Assembly (NCBI GenBank): GCA_031310005.1 | Contig: CM062379.1 | Span: 4,588,001-4,652,000, forward strand | Direction of reading: 5' to 3' | DNA length: 64,000 nt | DNA from: Dactylellina haptotyla | Taxonomy: Eukaryota > Ascomycota > Orbiliomycetes > Orbiliales > Orbiliaceae | Shown here: positions 11,901-23,388 of the stretch, piece by piece | Layout of the letters: every line of letters starts with the position of its first letter | Position numbering within the stretch: position 1 is the stretch's first letter | The notes under the pieces: generated by a model | The model's input: only the letters and a program-made list of their open reading frames with translations | What the model was told of the DNA's origin: nothing | Database searches by the model: none | Made by a program: the position numbers and the translations under genes

Positions 11901-14900
11901 GCATTGCAAACATCCAGGATGCTGTTCGTACTAGGAACGACAAATCGTACGAGGCTTACTCTCGTGCCGAATATCAATCCACTAAAGACTGCACTCTCCG
12001 AGGTTTGTTGGATTTCGATTTCGAAAACTCCAAGCCGGTTCCAATTGAGCAAGTCGAGCCATGGACTGATATTGTTCGCCGGTTCTGTACTGGCGCTATG
12101 TCTTATGGCTCTATTTCGATGGAGTCGCATTCGACTCTAGCAATTGCTATGAATAGACTCGGTGGTAAGTCCAACACAGGTGAAGGTGGCGAGGACCCTG
12201 AGAGGAGTAAGATCCTTGAAAACGGTGATACCAAACGCTCCGCCATTAAGCAAGTTGCTTCTGGACGATTTGGTGTGACCAGCTACTATCTTGCCGACGC
12301 CGACGAGCTCCAAATCAAAATGGCACAAGGAGCTAAGCCGGGCGAGGGTGGTGAGCTTCCTGGCCATAAAGTTTCTGGCAGTATTGCTCGTACACGTCAT
12401 TCTACTCCTGGTGTTGGTCTGATTAGCCCCCCTCCCCATCACGACATTTACTCCATCGAGGATTTGAAGCAGCTGATCTATGATTTGAAATGTTCAAACC
12501 CTCGCGCTCGAGTATCTGTCAAGCTTGTGTCCGAGAAAGGTGTCGGTATCGTTGCATCCGGTGTAGCCAAAGCTAAGGCTGATCATATTCTTATTTCTGG
12601 TCACGATGGTGGTACTGGTGCCTCCAGATGGACAGGTATCAAGCATGCAGGTTTGCCGTGGGAACTTGGTCTTGCAGAAACGCATCAAACTTTGGTGATG
12701 AACGATTTGCGTGGAAGAGTCATTGTCCAGACCGATGGCCAACTTCGTACTGGTCGTGATGTTGTCATTGCCTGTCTTCTCGGTGCCGAAGAATGGGGTT
12801 TCGCAACTGCTCCTCTTATCGCCATGGGCTGCATAATGATGCGAAAATGCCACCTGAACACCTGCCCCGTCGGAATTGCAACCCAAGACCCCGAACTCCG
12901 AGCCAAATTCGAAGGCCAGCCAGAACACGTTATTAACTTCTTTTATTACGTGGCCAACGAAATGAGAGCTATCATGGCCAAGCTCGGGTTCAGAACAATA
13001 AATGAGATGATTGGTCGAACCGAAAAGTTGAGAGCAAGAGATGATCTTCGAACAGCTAAAACCCAGAATATCGATCTGAAGAATCTACTAGTTCCGGCAT
13101 ATCTCAGACGAGAGGGTGTCGCAACCTACAATGTGCGAAGACAAGATCATAGGCTACATATCCGTCTGGATAATAAGCTCATCGATGAATCCGAACTTAC
13201 ATTGGATAGAGGCTTGCCGGCTCGTATTGAGACCCAGATTGTCAATATCGACCGTGCTCTCGGCGCTACACTTTCCTACAGAATCAGCAAGAAGTTTGGC
13301 GAAAGCGGCCTTCCAATGGATACTATCCATGTTAGTTTGACTGGATCCGCTGGCCAATCTTTTGGTGCCTTCCTTGCCCCTGGTATTACCCTAGAGTTAG
13401 AAGGTGATGCCAACGACTATGTCGGAAAAGGTCTCAGCGGAGGCAAAATTATTATCTATCCTCCAGTGGTTTCATCCTTTAAGGCTGAAGAAAATATCCT
13501 TATTGGCAATGTTTGCTTGTACGGCGCCACTCACGGCCAATGCTTCTTCCGTGGTGTAGCTGCGGAGCGTTTCGCCGTCAGAAACTCAGGTGCTACTGCT
13601 ATCGTCGAAGGTGTTGGTGACCACGGATGTGAATACATGACCGGAGGAAGAGTGATTGTTTTGGGTTCTACGGGCCGAAACTTCGCTGCTGGTATGTCTG
13701 GAGGAATTGCATATGTTCTTGACATTCATGGCGACTTTGCATCAAAAGTCAACATGGAGATGGTTGATTTGGAGGAAGTAACTGAGGCTGCAGAAGCTGA
13801 GTGGCTGCGAGGTTTGATTGAGGATCACGAACATCACACTAAGAGTGAGATGGCCTCCAGAGTCCTAGCTGACTGGGATCAAGTTCTTCCACGCTTCGTC
13901 AAGGTTATGCCAACTGATTACAAGCGAGTTCTATTGGAAGAGGCTAAGAAGGCGGAGCAAGCTCGTGGTCAAGTTCTTCTCCTCGAGGCAGAAGCAGCTG
14001 TCGAGGATAAAAAGAAAGAGGCGGCGACTGCAGACCGCAAGGAAGCTGAAAAAGCCAAGAAGCCAGAAACTCTTCTCGGCACTGATATCGAAGAGAGCGT
14101 GGCAGACGCTAAGGTTGAGAAGAAGAGGGCGCTGGTTTTGAATAAGACGAAAGGATTCAAGTTATACGAGCGGAGATCAGAGAAGTATCGCAATCCAAAG
14201 ACGAGAACTCAGGATTGGAAGGAGCTGTCCAAACGCCTAAACGGTGAGGAGCTTCACTACCAAACTGCCCGTTGTATGGACTGTGGTGTTCCTTTCTGTC
14301 AGTCGGACACCGGTTGCCCCATCAGCAATATCATTCCAGCGTGGAATAATCTCGTCTTCCAAGATGACTGGAGAGCCGCTCTTGATAAGTTGAATCAGAC
14401 CAACAATTTCCCAGAATTTACTGGAAGAGTTTGCCCTGCTCCATGCGAGGGTGCTTGCGTCCTAGGTATCAACGAGGATCCTGTCGGCATCAAAAGTATC
14501 GAATGTGCCATTATTGATCGCGGTTTTGAGATGGGTTGGATGGTCCCGTGCCCTCCACCTGTTCGCACTGGAAAGCGTGTCGCTATCGTCGGATCCGGTC
14601 CCGCAGGCCTTGCAGCAGCTGATCAACTGAATAAAGCCGGACACCTCTGTCACGTCTTCGAAAGACATGACCGTCCTGGTGGTCTGTTGCAATATGGTAT
14701 TCCGAACATGAAGCTCGACAAGGCTATCGTCAAACGTCGTATCGACTTCATGGCAGCAGAGGGCATAGAGTTTTTCTGCGATGTTAATATCGGCCTAGAT
14801 GGGAAGAAAACCTTAGACGAACTTCGGAAGGACTATGACGCTGTCATCTTGGCCACTGGCGCTACTATCCCAAGAGATTTGAAGATTCCAGGTCGTGATC

Positions 14901-15751
14901 TCAAGGGCGTTCACTACGCCATGGAGTTCTTGCATGCCAACACAAAATCGCTCCAGGACTCCAACTTGGAAGATGGAAAGTATATCTCTGCGAAAGGAAA
15001 GAAGGTTGTTGTTATCGGTGGTGGTGATACCGGAAACGATTGTATCGGAACTTCTCGCCGTCATGGTGCTACCAGCATCACCAACTTCGAAATATTGCCG
15101 AAGCCGTCGGCTAAGCGAGCACCTGACAACCCTTGGCCGCAGTTCCCTAGAATCTTCCGTGTCGACTACGGTCATACCGAAGTCATGAATTTTAAGGAAG
15201 GTTCCAAAGATCCCCGTGAATATAAGATAGTGACGAAAGCATTCCACGGGGATGAGGAAGGAAACCTAAAGGGATTGACTACAAAGAGAGTTGATTGGAA
15301 GAAGGATCCTATTAAAGGATGGCAAATGTCGGAATCGGACGAACCTGAACAGTATTGGGACGCAGATTTGGTACTTTTGTCAATGGGCTTCCTTGGGGTG
15401 GATGAAAAAGCTTTGTCCAAGGATGTTGAGCGTAATCCGCGAGGCAATATCAAGACGGAGTCTCCAAACCACTACGCAACGACTGCTCCTGGAGTCTTCA
15501 CGGCAGGCGACTGCCATCGTGGCCAGTCTCTGATTGTTTGGTAAGTAATCTTAGTATTTTGTAAGGTTTGGTGCAAGATCATACTAACGATTTGATCCAA
15601 CAGGGGTATCAATGAAGGACGACAATGTGCTCGGGAGGTGGACATTTTCCTCACGGGCTCCACCTTGCTACCTGTTACGGGAGGCATTATCAAGAGGCAC
15701 CCGATGAAGGCTGATCAAGAAGCCGAAAGTGCCAACGTTGACGCAATTTAG
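8974..15751 (+). CDS. GLT1: NADH-dependent glutamate synthase (GOGAT)
   Basis: Six exons: 8974-9158, 9248-9288, 9348-9986, 10114-10841, 10898-15540 and 15604-15751, giving 2127 aa, the usual size for fungal single-chain GOGAT. It converts glutamine plus 2-oxoglutarate to two glutamates using NADH. Residues 1-55 are a propeptide; the catalytic nucleophile is Cys56 in DACGVGF, followed by the type-2 glutaminase domain ([10 protein letters not shown]). The FMN domain carries the 3Fe-4S cysteines C1176, C1182 and C1187 ([13 protein letters not shown]). An Ala/Glu/Lys-rich linker leads to the beta part, with iron-sulfur motifs [18 protein letters not shown] (from about 1657) and [10 protein letters not shown], the FAD fold [11 protein letters not shown] (about 1763) and the NADH fold [11 protein letters not shown] (about 1905). 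All key residues are present. Probably cytosolic. Confidence 0.97.
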
Positions 15752-16522
15752 GCGTTTGCAGTCGACACAGAACTCCCAGTGTTCGGTATTGTCGAAAGGA
15801 ACAGGTTGCCTTTGAGTAAATTCTTTTCGACTGATGATCCGAGCTGTATAGTGATACCTTTTCCAGAGAAGCCAAGATGGATGGATCAACTTGTGCCACC
15901 GACAAAGAGAGCAGACATCAGACCATACGAAGTAATAATACACGAGAAGATGAAGAAAGAGAAGGGATGTGCCAAGGTGTCACTATGTGGATGCAATGAA
16001 CGAATAGGCGAGGACAATGCCCCAGGGAGGTAATGAAGCTGTGATCAGAGTCTATAGTAGCATATTATTATGAGGAAAGGGTTTTTTTTCTTCCTCTTAG
16101 GTGTTTCTTACGTCTTCCCCTTCTTTCGCATAAGGTTCTCTACGTTGTGTCTGGTTTTTTATGTCTCTCGGCAGTTTTTATTATATTTTTTTTGCTGTGT
16201 TTTCTTTCTGTCGCCTATGCTGCGGTTATATGCAAACAAATGCTTCATGTTGATTTTTTTCAAGCATATTTTATCTGGCGTACTTTTATGGGCACTCTCT
16301 GTTCATATCACTTGCAAGGAATATGTTCATAGCTAAATTCTCTGTATTCTATATTCGAAAACATAGCTATATTCAATACTAAAGCAGTAGCGATCGAATG
16401 TAAAGTCTTATATTGATCAACTATTCTAGAGAAATTTCCTCGAGCCTTTTCCCTAATCTTGCGAAGTATCTATATTGATGTTAGTATTCGTAGTCTTTGT
16501 GGATTCTGAGGAAACCCTAGGC
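15752..16522. other. Convergent 3' region of GLT1 and the SnoaL-like gene
   Basis: 771 bp, T-rich from about 16080. It probably holds both 3' UTRs. I see no gene. Confidence 0.5.
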
Positions 16523-16993
16523 TTACAGCGCACCAGTGTCAGCCCAAACCTGATATCTTGTAACCTTGAGTTGGCCGTTCTCGTCACCAAAATCCAGAGT
16601 ATAGGTGAAAATTTCGGACCACTCCACGCTAGTAGCCAGCCAAATAAATTTTGCTTTCCCTTTTACGGAGACTTTGTTTTCATTCTCATCTACTATATAT
16701 TCTGAGAATGTCATATCGGAGTACGTCAAGTATTTTTGAAGATAGCCAAAGTATTCTGTTATACCCTCCAGCCCGTCAAACTGGCGCCCTATAAACGGAG
16801 CGAAATGGGTGTCACCATGCTCGAAAGCCGTGGCAGTGGATGAAAAATGGGAAAGAAGTGAACCCCGGGCAGCCTTTTTGGCAAAATCGTCACAGAGGCC
16901 TTTGGCTGCATGGAGGAGGTCAAGACGGCGGGTGGTCATTTTGTCGTCAAGCGTGTTGGAAACATTGGAGAACTGTTTTCGGGATGAGATCAT
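16523..16993 (-). CDS. SnoaL/NTF2-like fold protein of unknown substrate
   Basis: A single-exon ORF of 156 aa; an inner Met (MTTRRLDLL) 18 residues in is an equally good start. The pattern is that of the SnoaL-like cone fold: a helical N-terminus (LLHAAKGLCDDFAKKA), FEHGDTHFAPFIGRQFDG, ITEYFGYLQKYL, and beta strands ending KVSVKGKAKFIWLATSVEWSEIFTYTLDFGDENG and VTRYQVWADTGA. Members range from polyketide cyclases to isomerases and hydratases, and many in fungi have no known reaction. No secondary-metabolism gene lies beside it, so I give it no pathway. The end at TGAL is a little shorter than I expect for fungal relatives, so a missed last exon is possible. Confidence 0.75.
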   Translation of the reverse strand: MISSRKQFSNVSNTLDDKMTTRRLDLLHAAKGLCDDFAKKAARGSLLSHFSSTATAFEHGDTHFAPFIGRQFDGLEGITEYFGYLQKYLTYSDMTFSEYIVDENENKVSVKGKAKFIWLATSVEWSEIFTYTLDFGDENGQLKVTRYQVWADTGAL

Positions 16994-17865
16994 ATTTCAC
17001 AACGGCGCCAATTGCGACCACAGAACTAACCTATCAAATAGTAATGGACTCTGCATCTGGTACCTGAAAATCAATTAGGAGGTTACAAGGCTGCGGGGAC
17101 GGATAGATTGGTTAATATCAAAGGTTTACATATTTGTACACGCTTCTATAGTGGTTAGTTGAACGACTAACACACGAATCTTGCGAAGTCTTGTCATATC
17201 CCTAATACCTAAACTTCAATGCGTTTGCTTTGAATATTCTAAAAGTCTATGGTCCAAGGTGCTCAATATACTACTTATCTATCAAACGGGAAAGTCGGGA
17301 AGAAGCCAGGCACCTAACCTGGTTAGCTGGCGGGTGTCGTGTGCCGAATCCGAGACCTTGCAGCAAGTCCGCGCGGCGCCCACACTTAAACACCACAAAT
17401 GGGCGTGACAAGGCGTCCAACATTGAGGTCGTTCGTGATATTTAAATTCCTGGCTTCGATCTCCCACGTTTGCAGGATTGGCGAGAAGGGATTTTCCAAT
17501 CGCATCGTCTCCGACAAAACCGCACGAAAACCAGCTGTAATTTGGCGAGAGTGGCACGTTTATCGACCATAATAAATACGGAGACCCGCTTTGAAGAATT
17601 TAAGGAACCAGCGCGCCAGCGGCGGCCCCCAACATAGCTTGCCCGGATTTCCTCCCTCGTCTCCAAACCCTCGTTCCCTGGCCCATGGGGCCCAAAAATT
17701 ACTGGGCATACTCTCGCTCCTAACAGCATTGCTTTAATTGCATGCTCGCCAGTCGTTTTTTGTTGACCCTTTCCCTTGCCTTGCTCGTTCTCTCGGCTCT
17801 CGCCAAGCTTAAAATACCCACAGGCTACCTTCGTTTCCTCCTCTCTCGTTGCATATATCTAAGAG
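16994..17865. promoter_or_regulatory. Divergent promoter region, SnoaL-like gene and LicD gene
   Basis: 872 bp between divergent starts. I find no further ORF with family signs and no clear repeat. It should carry both promoters. Confidence 0.4.
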
Positions 17866-19401
17866 ATGTGGTTGACGAGGTGCTTCCTGGGCATCTTAAT
17901 CGCCACGCAAGTCTCCTCCTCCGCTGCGGCAGCTCCAAGGAAGGTGGAACTCCAGAAAACCGCAGTACGGAACAAGGCGAGAACGGGTGGTAAAGCGCAA
18001 CCGATTGCTTGGAAACCCGCCAGCAAGTTTGCCGACAATGCAATCACTGGGCCTAAGGAACCAAAATACTTCCGTAAGTCGTATCCCTCATCCAATCACT
18101 GATATAATTCTAATCCATCTCTCAATCCAGACGAACCCGGGTAAATATATCATTCCGATCTTCCTTTTCTCTATTATACAGCAGATGTTAAGTTTTCACA
18201 ACAGAGTCGCGGCAGCCGGGCACTATGACAAGAGATTCTTCAGCGAAGTGAGTATCCTCCTACTCCACCTAGACATATTTCTCACAGCTCCGCTAACTCC
18301 TCGACAGTTCGTGACTGACCAGGAGCGCCACGAGTCGTTGAGACACCTCATCAGATCCTGGCTCCAATGGTCCCAAATGCAAGGAGTGGAGACGTGGCTG
18401 GCCCACGGAACCCTTCTTGGATGGTGGTGGAACTCACGGGTAACAATCTCCTTTGCCTTCCAATTACCAATAGATGAAAAGGTAGTATGTTGACTAATAT
18501 AAAATTGGTACTCACTAGATATTACCTTGGTAATTATTTTACTTCTGGCCGACTATTACGAACCAGGGAGAATGTAGACTAATCTGCCCAGGGACACTGA
18601 TCTTGACGTCCAAATCTCAGAGGCAACATTAAAATATCTAGCTGAAAACTTCAACATGACCAAATGGTCTTATGATTTCGATGAAGAAAAATTCCACGGA
18701 ACATATCTTCTTGATATCAATCCATATTGGACCAATCGTCTCCGCGGCCATTCTTCGAATTTAATTGACGGCAGATGGGTCGATCGAAATACCGGATTAT
18801 TTATCGACATCACGGGTTTGAGTGAAACCCAACGGGCGCAGCGTCCGGGTGTGATATCATGCAAAAATAACCATCGATATAATGTAGGTCTTGAACTTCC
18901 TTCTCGCCATGATCATAGAATTTCCTCATACCTTCCGACTAATTCGCGAATGACCCCACTTGATAGGTGAAAGAAATTTACCCACTACGGGATGTCCTAT
19001 TTGAAGGTTTCAAAGCATATGTCCCATATGCATATGATATCGTACTGGTGAAGGAGTACCGCTCTAAAGCATTTACCTTGACAGAGTATGAAAAGTAAGT
19101 AATAGATAAAATATTAAATAGAAGAGTAAATAGATTGCTGATCTTGTTTCACCAGGCATCAATGGCAACCAGCCTTGAAATCTTGGGTTCAGAAAAATAG
19201 TACACAGCCTTATACGTGAGTGTCGACGGACATCTTGAAATTTTCGAACTTGAAATCAGAATCTAACATTGCATAACTAGGCAATTTACACTAAAAAATG
19301 GGAAAACCATCAAAATCAAAAGGGAAGATCCAAGGGGCTTAGAAGCAGTGCCCCAGCCATCATTTATGGAAAATATCTCAAGACTGGTGCATTATTGGTA
19401 A
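17866..19401 (+). CDS. LicD-family phosphotransferase-like protein, secreted or Golgi
   Basis: Nine exons by my model: 17866-18073, 18131-18140, 18205-18247, 18308-18439, 18519-18529, 18592-18883, 18967-19094, 19156-19215 and 19281-19401, giving 334 aa. An N-terminal signal peptide or anchor (WLTRCFLGILIATQVSSS) is followed by the LicD/fukutin-type core: KYFHEPG, GHYDKRFF, ETWLAHGTLLGWWWN, then the metal-binding ILPWDTDLDVQ at about residues 132-142 and, further on, GLFIDITG. Bacterial LicD moves phosphocholine, and fukutin-type and yeast Mnn4-type relatives modify glycans with phosphate-linked groups, so a role in wall or glycoprotein glycans is likely (inference). Exons 2 and 5 are only 10 and 11 nt; exon 5 supplies the L-P-W of the active-site motif. 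The first micro-exon and the exon 3 acceptor are the least certain parts. Confidence 0.82.
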
Positions 19402-19906
19402 TATCTACATAATATCGAACCTGCTATATATATTTCATGATTATTCTTCTGTCAGAGTGGTCATGAGCGAGTATTCTAGTTTCCTTGCCGCTTTTTTTCG
19501 GCTTGTTGGAGCCTTTGCGAGTGTTTTTCAGTCTATTGTTTACTGTTTACTGTTTACTGTTTAATGTTTTTTTGTTTAATTTTTTTTGTTCAATGTTTTC
19601 TGTTTAATGTCTATTCGGAGTCGTTGGAGGTTGGAAGCGCCTAATCCCGCATTAGCAAGTGTTGGGGAGGGATTATGGGTGAAATATTAGCCTGGGTCGA
19701 TATAGGGAATATTGTGGGACTAGTATCTAAGGGAGTTCTGGATTTGGATATATAGTAACTTGTATGTATTTTAGTTCTAGCTAATAAATACCCGCCATAT
19801 CACTAACAAAGTGAGAAGACGCAAGACGCAAGTTTTAAGCTAGATGAGAAATTTCCAGCGTTTTTACGAATCACAATCTTGAGCCCTTCTTATCTCTATC
19901 ATGCAT
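19402..19906. other. Convergent intergenic region between LicD gene and aminopeptidase
   Basis: 505 bp holding both 3' ends. Its left half carries the T-rich repeat listed separately. No gene seen. Confidence 0.5.
19537..19610 (+). repeat. Degenerate T-rich heptamer tandem repeat
   Basis: Several copies of TTTACTG in a row are followed by decayed forms (TTTAATG, TTCAATG, TTTTCTG) broken by T-runs. It lies just past the LicD stop codon, so it is probably in a 3' UTR. It looks like a simple-sequence expansion that is now drifting. Confidence 0.7.
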
Positions 19907-22900
19907 TCAGGCGATGTAGCCCTTGGACTTCAACCAATCGGCCACAGCCTGCTCGTCTCGCTTCTTCCAGCTGACATTTCCGCTAACGCTGTCAATTGAA
20001 ACTCTAACAGCTCTGTCGTATCCTCTCTGATCCTTTGACTCAAAGAAGGTCTTCATCTCCTCCAAGATGGTCTCATCCGCGAACTTGTTAAGCGTAACTC
20101 TGACGAATCGATCTAGAAGGACCATATTTCCACTCAACAGCTTGAAGATATCGTCCCATCGTTCCTTGACGAACTTCCAAACCAACGGCTTAGCATCGCT
20201 GTTCATAGCCAGAGATGAGGAGACGTAGTGGGTGTTCTGGGTTGGGATCTTGTCTCCAATCATCTTTTCGAGGTAGTCAGCGATAAGACCCTCGTCGCTG
20301 ACCTTACCCAAGGATTGAAGGGTGATCTCTTTGCCGTCTGGGCTGGTAGCTTTCAGATATTCGGCCCAGACTTTCTCGTATTCATCTTTCCCACCCTCGC
20401 TAATTCCGATTCTAAAGACGCGGAGCTTCATGGCCGCATTGATAGCAGAGGTATCGCCGCTGAAGTACTTCTCGAACTGGCTCTTGGCTTCTGTGATGAT
20501 ACCTTCGTGGCCAGCGCCGGCAGCAGCACCGATAAGGAGGCCACGCAGTTGGGTGGTCAGGAAGTCGTCAGTTGCTGCGAATTCCCAGCCGATCTTCTCA
20601 GCGGCGGGGGAGTACAGAGCGTGAGCAAACTTCTTGAGGCCCTCCTTAATCTCTGAGTTGGAGCCGAACGTGCTGCGGACAGCGGAGAGAGCGGTGACGA
20701 TAGTTTGCCAAACGAGGAAGTTGTCCTCGTCCTTCATACCCTCTAACAAGCTAAGCAAACTAGAGGTGGTTCCGTCACCAGAGAGAGCAAGAGCCTGAGC
20801 ATCAGCGACAAGGCCAATACGGTCCGCGACACTGAGTTTCTTAAGCGAGGATCCGAGTTTGGCGAATCGCTCAACAGGGTAGTTGACACGGTAGAAACCA
20901 TTCTGGCCAATGTTGAGCTTGTAATAGTCGATATTGACACCGGCGATACTGGTTTCCTTCTCAGTCAAAGCAGTAACATCGGTCGTCACTTTCTCGGTGA
21001 GTGCTTCCTGGGTGAGGCCGAGAGGAACCCACCAGGTGGTCTTGTCCTCGTCTGCATTGACGTCACCGGTGCTGAGGAAACGCTTTTGACGGATAGTGAG
21101 TGCTTCAGGACCTTCGGTGACGTCGAGAACAGGGAAACCAGTAGTCTTGATCCAATCATTCATTATGACATTGACGTCCTGACCGGATGCCTCGGAGAGG
21201 GCAGCCCAAAGGTCATCAGTTCGAGCGTTGGCTATCAGGAAGGTTAGTTTACGACTTGTTAAAAAATATTTCCAGGTGAGATCTCACAGTAAGTGTGCTT
21301 CTTCAAGTAATTCGAGACACCCTTCAAGAAAACCTTTTGTCCGAGAGCAGAGCTCAACATTCTAATAACACTGCTTCCCTTGAGGTAACTATGTATATCA
21401 TCAGCGTCAATCAAACCACAGTTGAGGGGAAATGGAATACTGACCTGATATGATCGAAAATCTGGTCGACTTCTAGAGCATCTCTGACAGGAACTTCGAT
21501 AGGGTGGGAACTTCTCAGGGAGTCCAGTTGGAAGCCTGTTTGCATTGATTCAGCCTAGGTTTTTGAGTAACAATGTTAGCACAAAGGCTGATCTTGTTGG
21601 TTATATTAATGACCTTTGCGAGCACGCACAACAAACTGGCCCCAGACATCCCAGTCTTGAATTTAGCAATATCATTAGCTTCGCTCTTCGAATAGGGTTT
21701 TGTTAGAATTTCTGAAATACCTGGGTAGAAGTTATCAATAGCAAGCCATCCAACCCATGTAGCAAAACCTTCATTAAGCCAGAGCTCGTTCCACCAGTCC
21801 ATGGTGACTAAGTTTCCAAACCATTGATGGGCAAGTTCTGTTCTGAAATTAGCAAAGTTTGTTCCGATTTTGAACTCGCGCTGGAGCAAAGTTCACATAC
21901 CATGGGCGACAACGTAGGCGACCCTGTTCTTGTAGCGCGGGTCACTCTTGCCGTCCTCGTACAAAACTGCGGTAGTCCTGTAGGTGATCAAGCCCCAATT
22001 TTCCTAATGAAAATTATATATTAAAAACAATATCTTCAGTACTGTAGCGCGGAGGTAAAGTTTCTCACCATAGCGCCGTGAGAGAATTCGTGAACAGCCA
22101 ACATGTCAACCTTTGGCAGCGGATAATCAATATCGAAGACTTCTGAGAAATAATCAACAATCTTGGCCGCGTTGTCCAAAGCAAATTGTCCCTGTTCTTT
22201 GAGGCCCTGGGTGGTGTATACTCTGACTGGGATGGACTTTCCATTGTACTCTCTCTTGGTGTAAGTCTCGACATATTCAAATTCACCACAGGCCCAGGCG
22301 TACAAGTACGTGCTCATTTTTGGAGAGGTTTCGAACTTGACGACTTTGAGACCGCTATCGGCTGGTGTCTCGGATTGGACAGGCATGTTGGAGAGAGCAG
22401 TCCAGCTGGTTGGAACCGTCATGCTGAAATCAAAAGCGGCCTTGAGGTTTGGCTCATCGAAGCAAGGGAATGCCTGGCGGGCGTCGCAAGATTCGAATTG
22501 AGTTGAGAACATGTGAGTGGCCGTGTCGGATCCTGGAACCTTGTATTCAGAGCGGTAGAATCCAGCCATCTGGTGGATTTGGTTAGTGACGGATTTTATT
22601 GTACGTCATTTCATGGCGGGCGAACTCGTATTTACTTTATTGTTCAAGATGCCAGTGAATTTAATGGTCAGCTTGGCACTTTCAGAGACTGTGAGTGGCG
22701 AGGCGAAGGTGAGAGTGGCCCTCTCGCGCTTCTTGTCGACCTCGACACTGGAAGCCTTCTGGTCACCAATTGTGGCTTCTAGGTTCTCAAGCTCCTTGAC
22801 ATTGATTTGTATCGAGCTTTTCTGGGCCTTGACTGCCACATCGACCACGACGGTACCAGAGTAGGTGAACCCCTTTGGGTCAATGTCGTAAATGGAGAGA

Positions 22901-23388
22901 TCATAGTGAAGAGGCTTGACCCTACATGTTAAGCGTCAGGAATCAATCATTTTTAAACATTAAATTTTGAACAGCCAAATCCAACACAACTGGTGGGGAA
23001 TATAAAAGGAACCAACTTACTCCTCGGGAAGAACGTCTCTGTCGTCTCTCGTCATTTTGATCGTGTGACTTGCAGTAGAACAGAGTCTGTTCCCAAAGTT
23101 CCCAAGCAACTGTGTTGAAGTGGTGGTGGTGGTGGGTCTCAATACAAACCCTTTTTTGGATCGCAAGCTCAGTCTCTTATCCTTTGCAGAAGAAAAAGAC
23201 GGGGAGAGAGATGAGTAGAGCCTTGGGGTAAACTGGATCCTAAGGGCGGTTATATATGGTTTCCCGAGAGCACTTGTCGTACGAGTGAGTGCGAGTGGGT
23301 TGCCGCTGGTGCACGATATTGGTATCTGCGAGCGACTAAAATTGGAAGTTAGCAACAGTCGGGTTGCCCGCGGAAAGGATCTGTGCAT
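19907..23388 (-). CDS. AAP1: M1-family zinc aminopeptidase (Aap1/Ape2 type)
   Basis: Nine exons: 23388-23021, 22921-22636, 22569-22069, 22003-21901, 21837-21721, 21655-21630, 21554-21445, 21388-21288 and 21231-19907, giving 978 aa. It removes N-terminal residues from peptides. The exopeptidase motif GAMEN is at about 383-387 and the zinc site HELAH at 419-423, with its third ligand E442, spaced exactly as in the family. The C-terminal ERAP1-like helical region is complete. Exon 6 is 26 nt; its donor (gtgcgt) was chosen because [14 protein letters not shown] then aligns without a gap to yeast Aap1, whereas the next donor adds residues. Residues 1-111 have 17 Arg/Lys and one acidic residue and look like a mitochondrial presequence. 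Met112 (ATG at 23055) begins [18 protein letters not shown], the normal cytosolic start. Symbol by similarity to yeast. Confidence 0.92.

Noticed and set aside
21614-21629. Longer version of aminopeptidase exon 6 (donor after 21614)
   Set aside because: It puts the next exon out of frame at the best acceptor and adds residues not seen in yeast Aap1. The gtgcgt donor at 21629 keeps frame and alignment.
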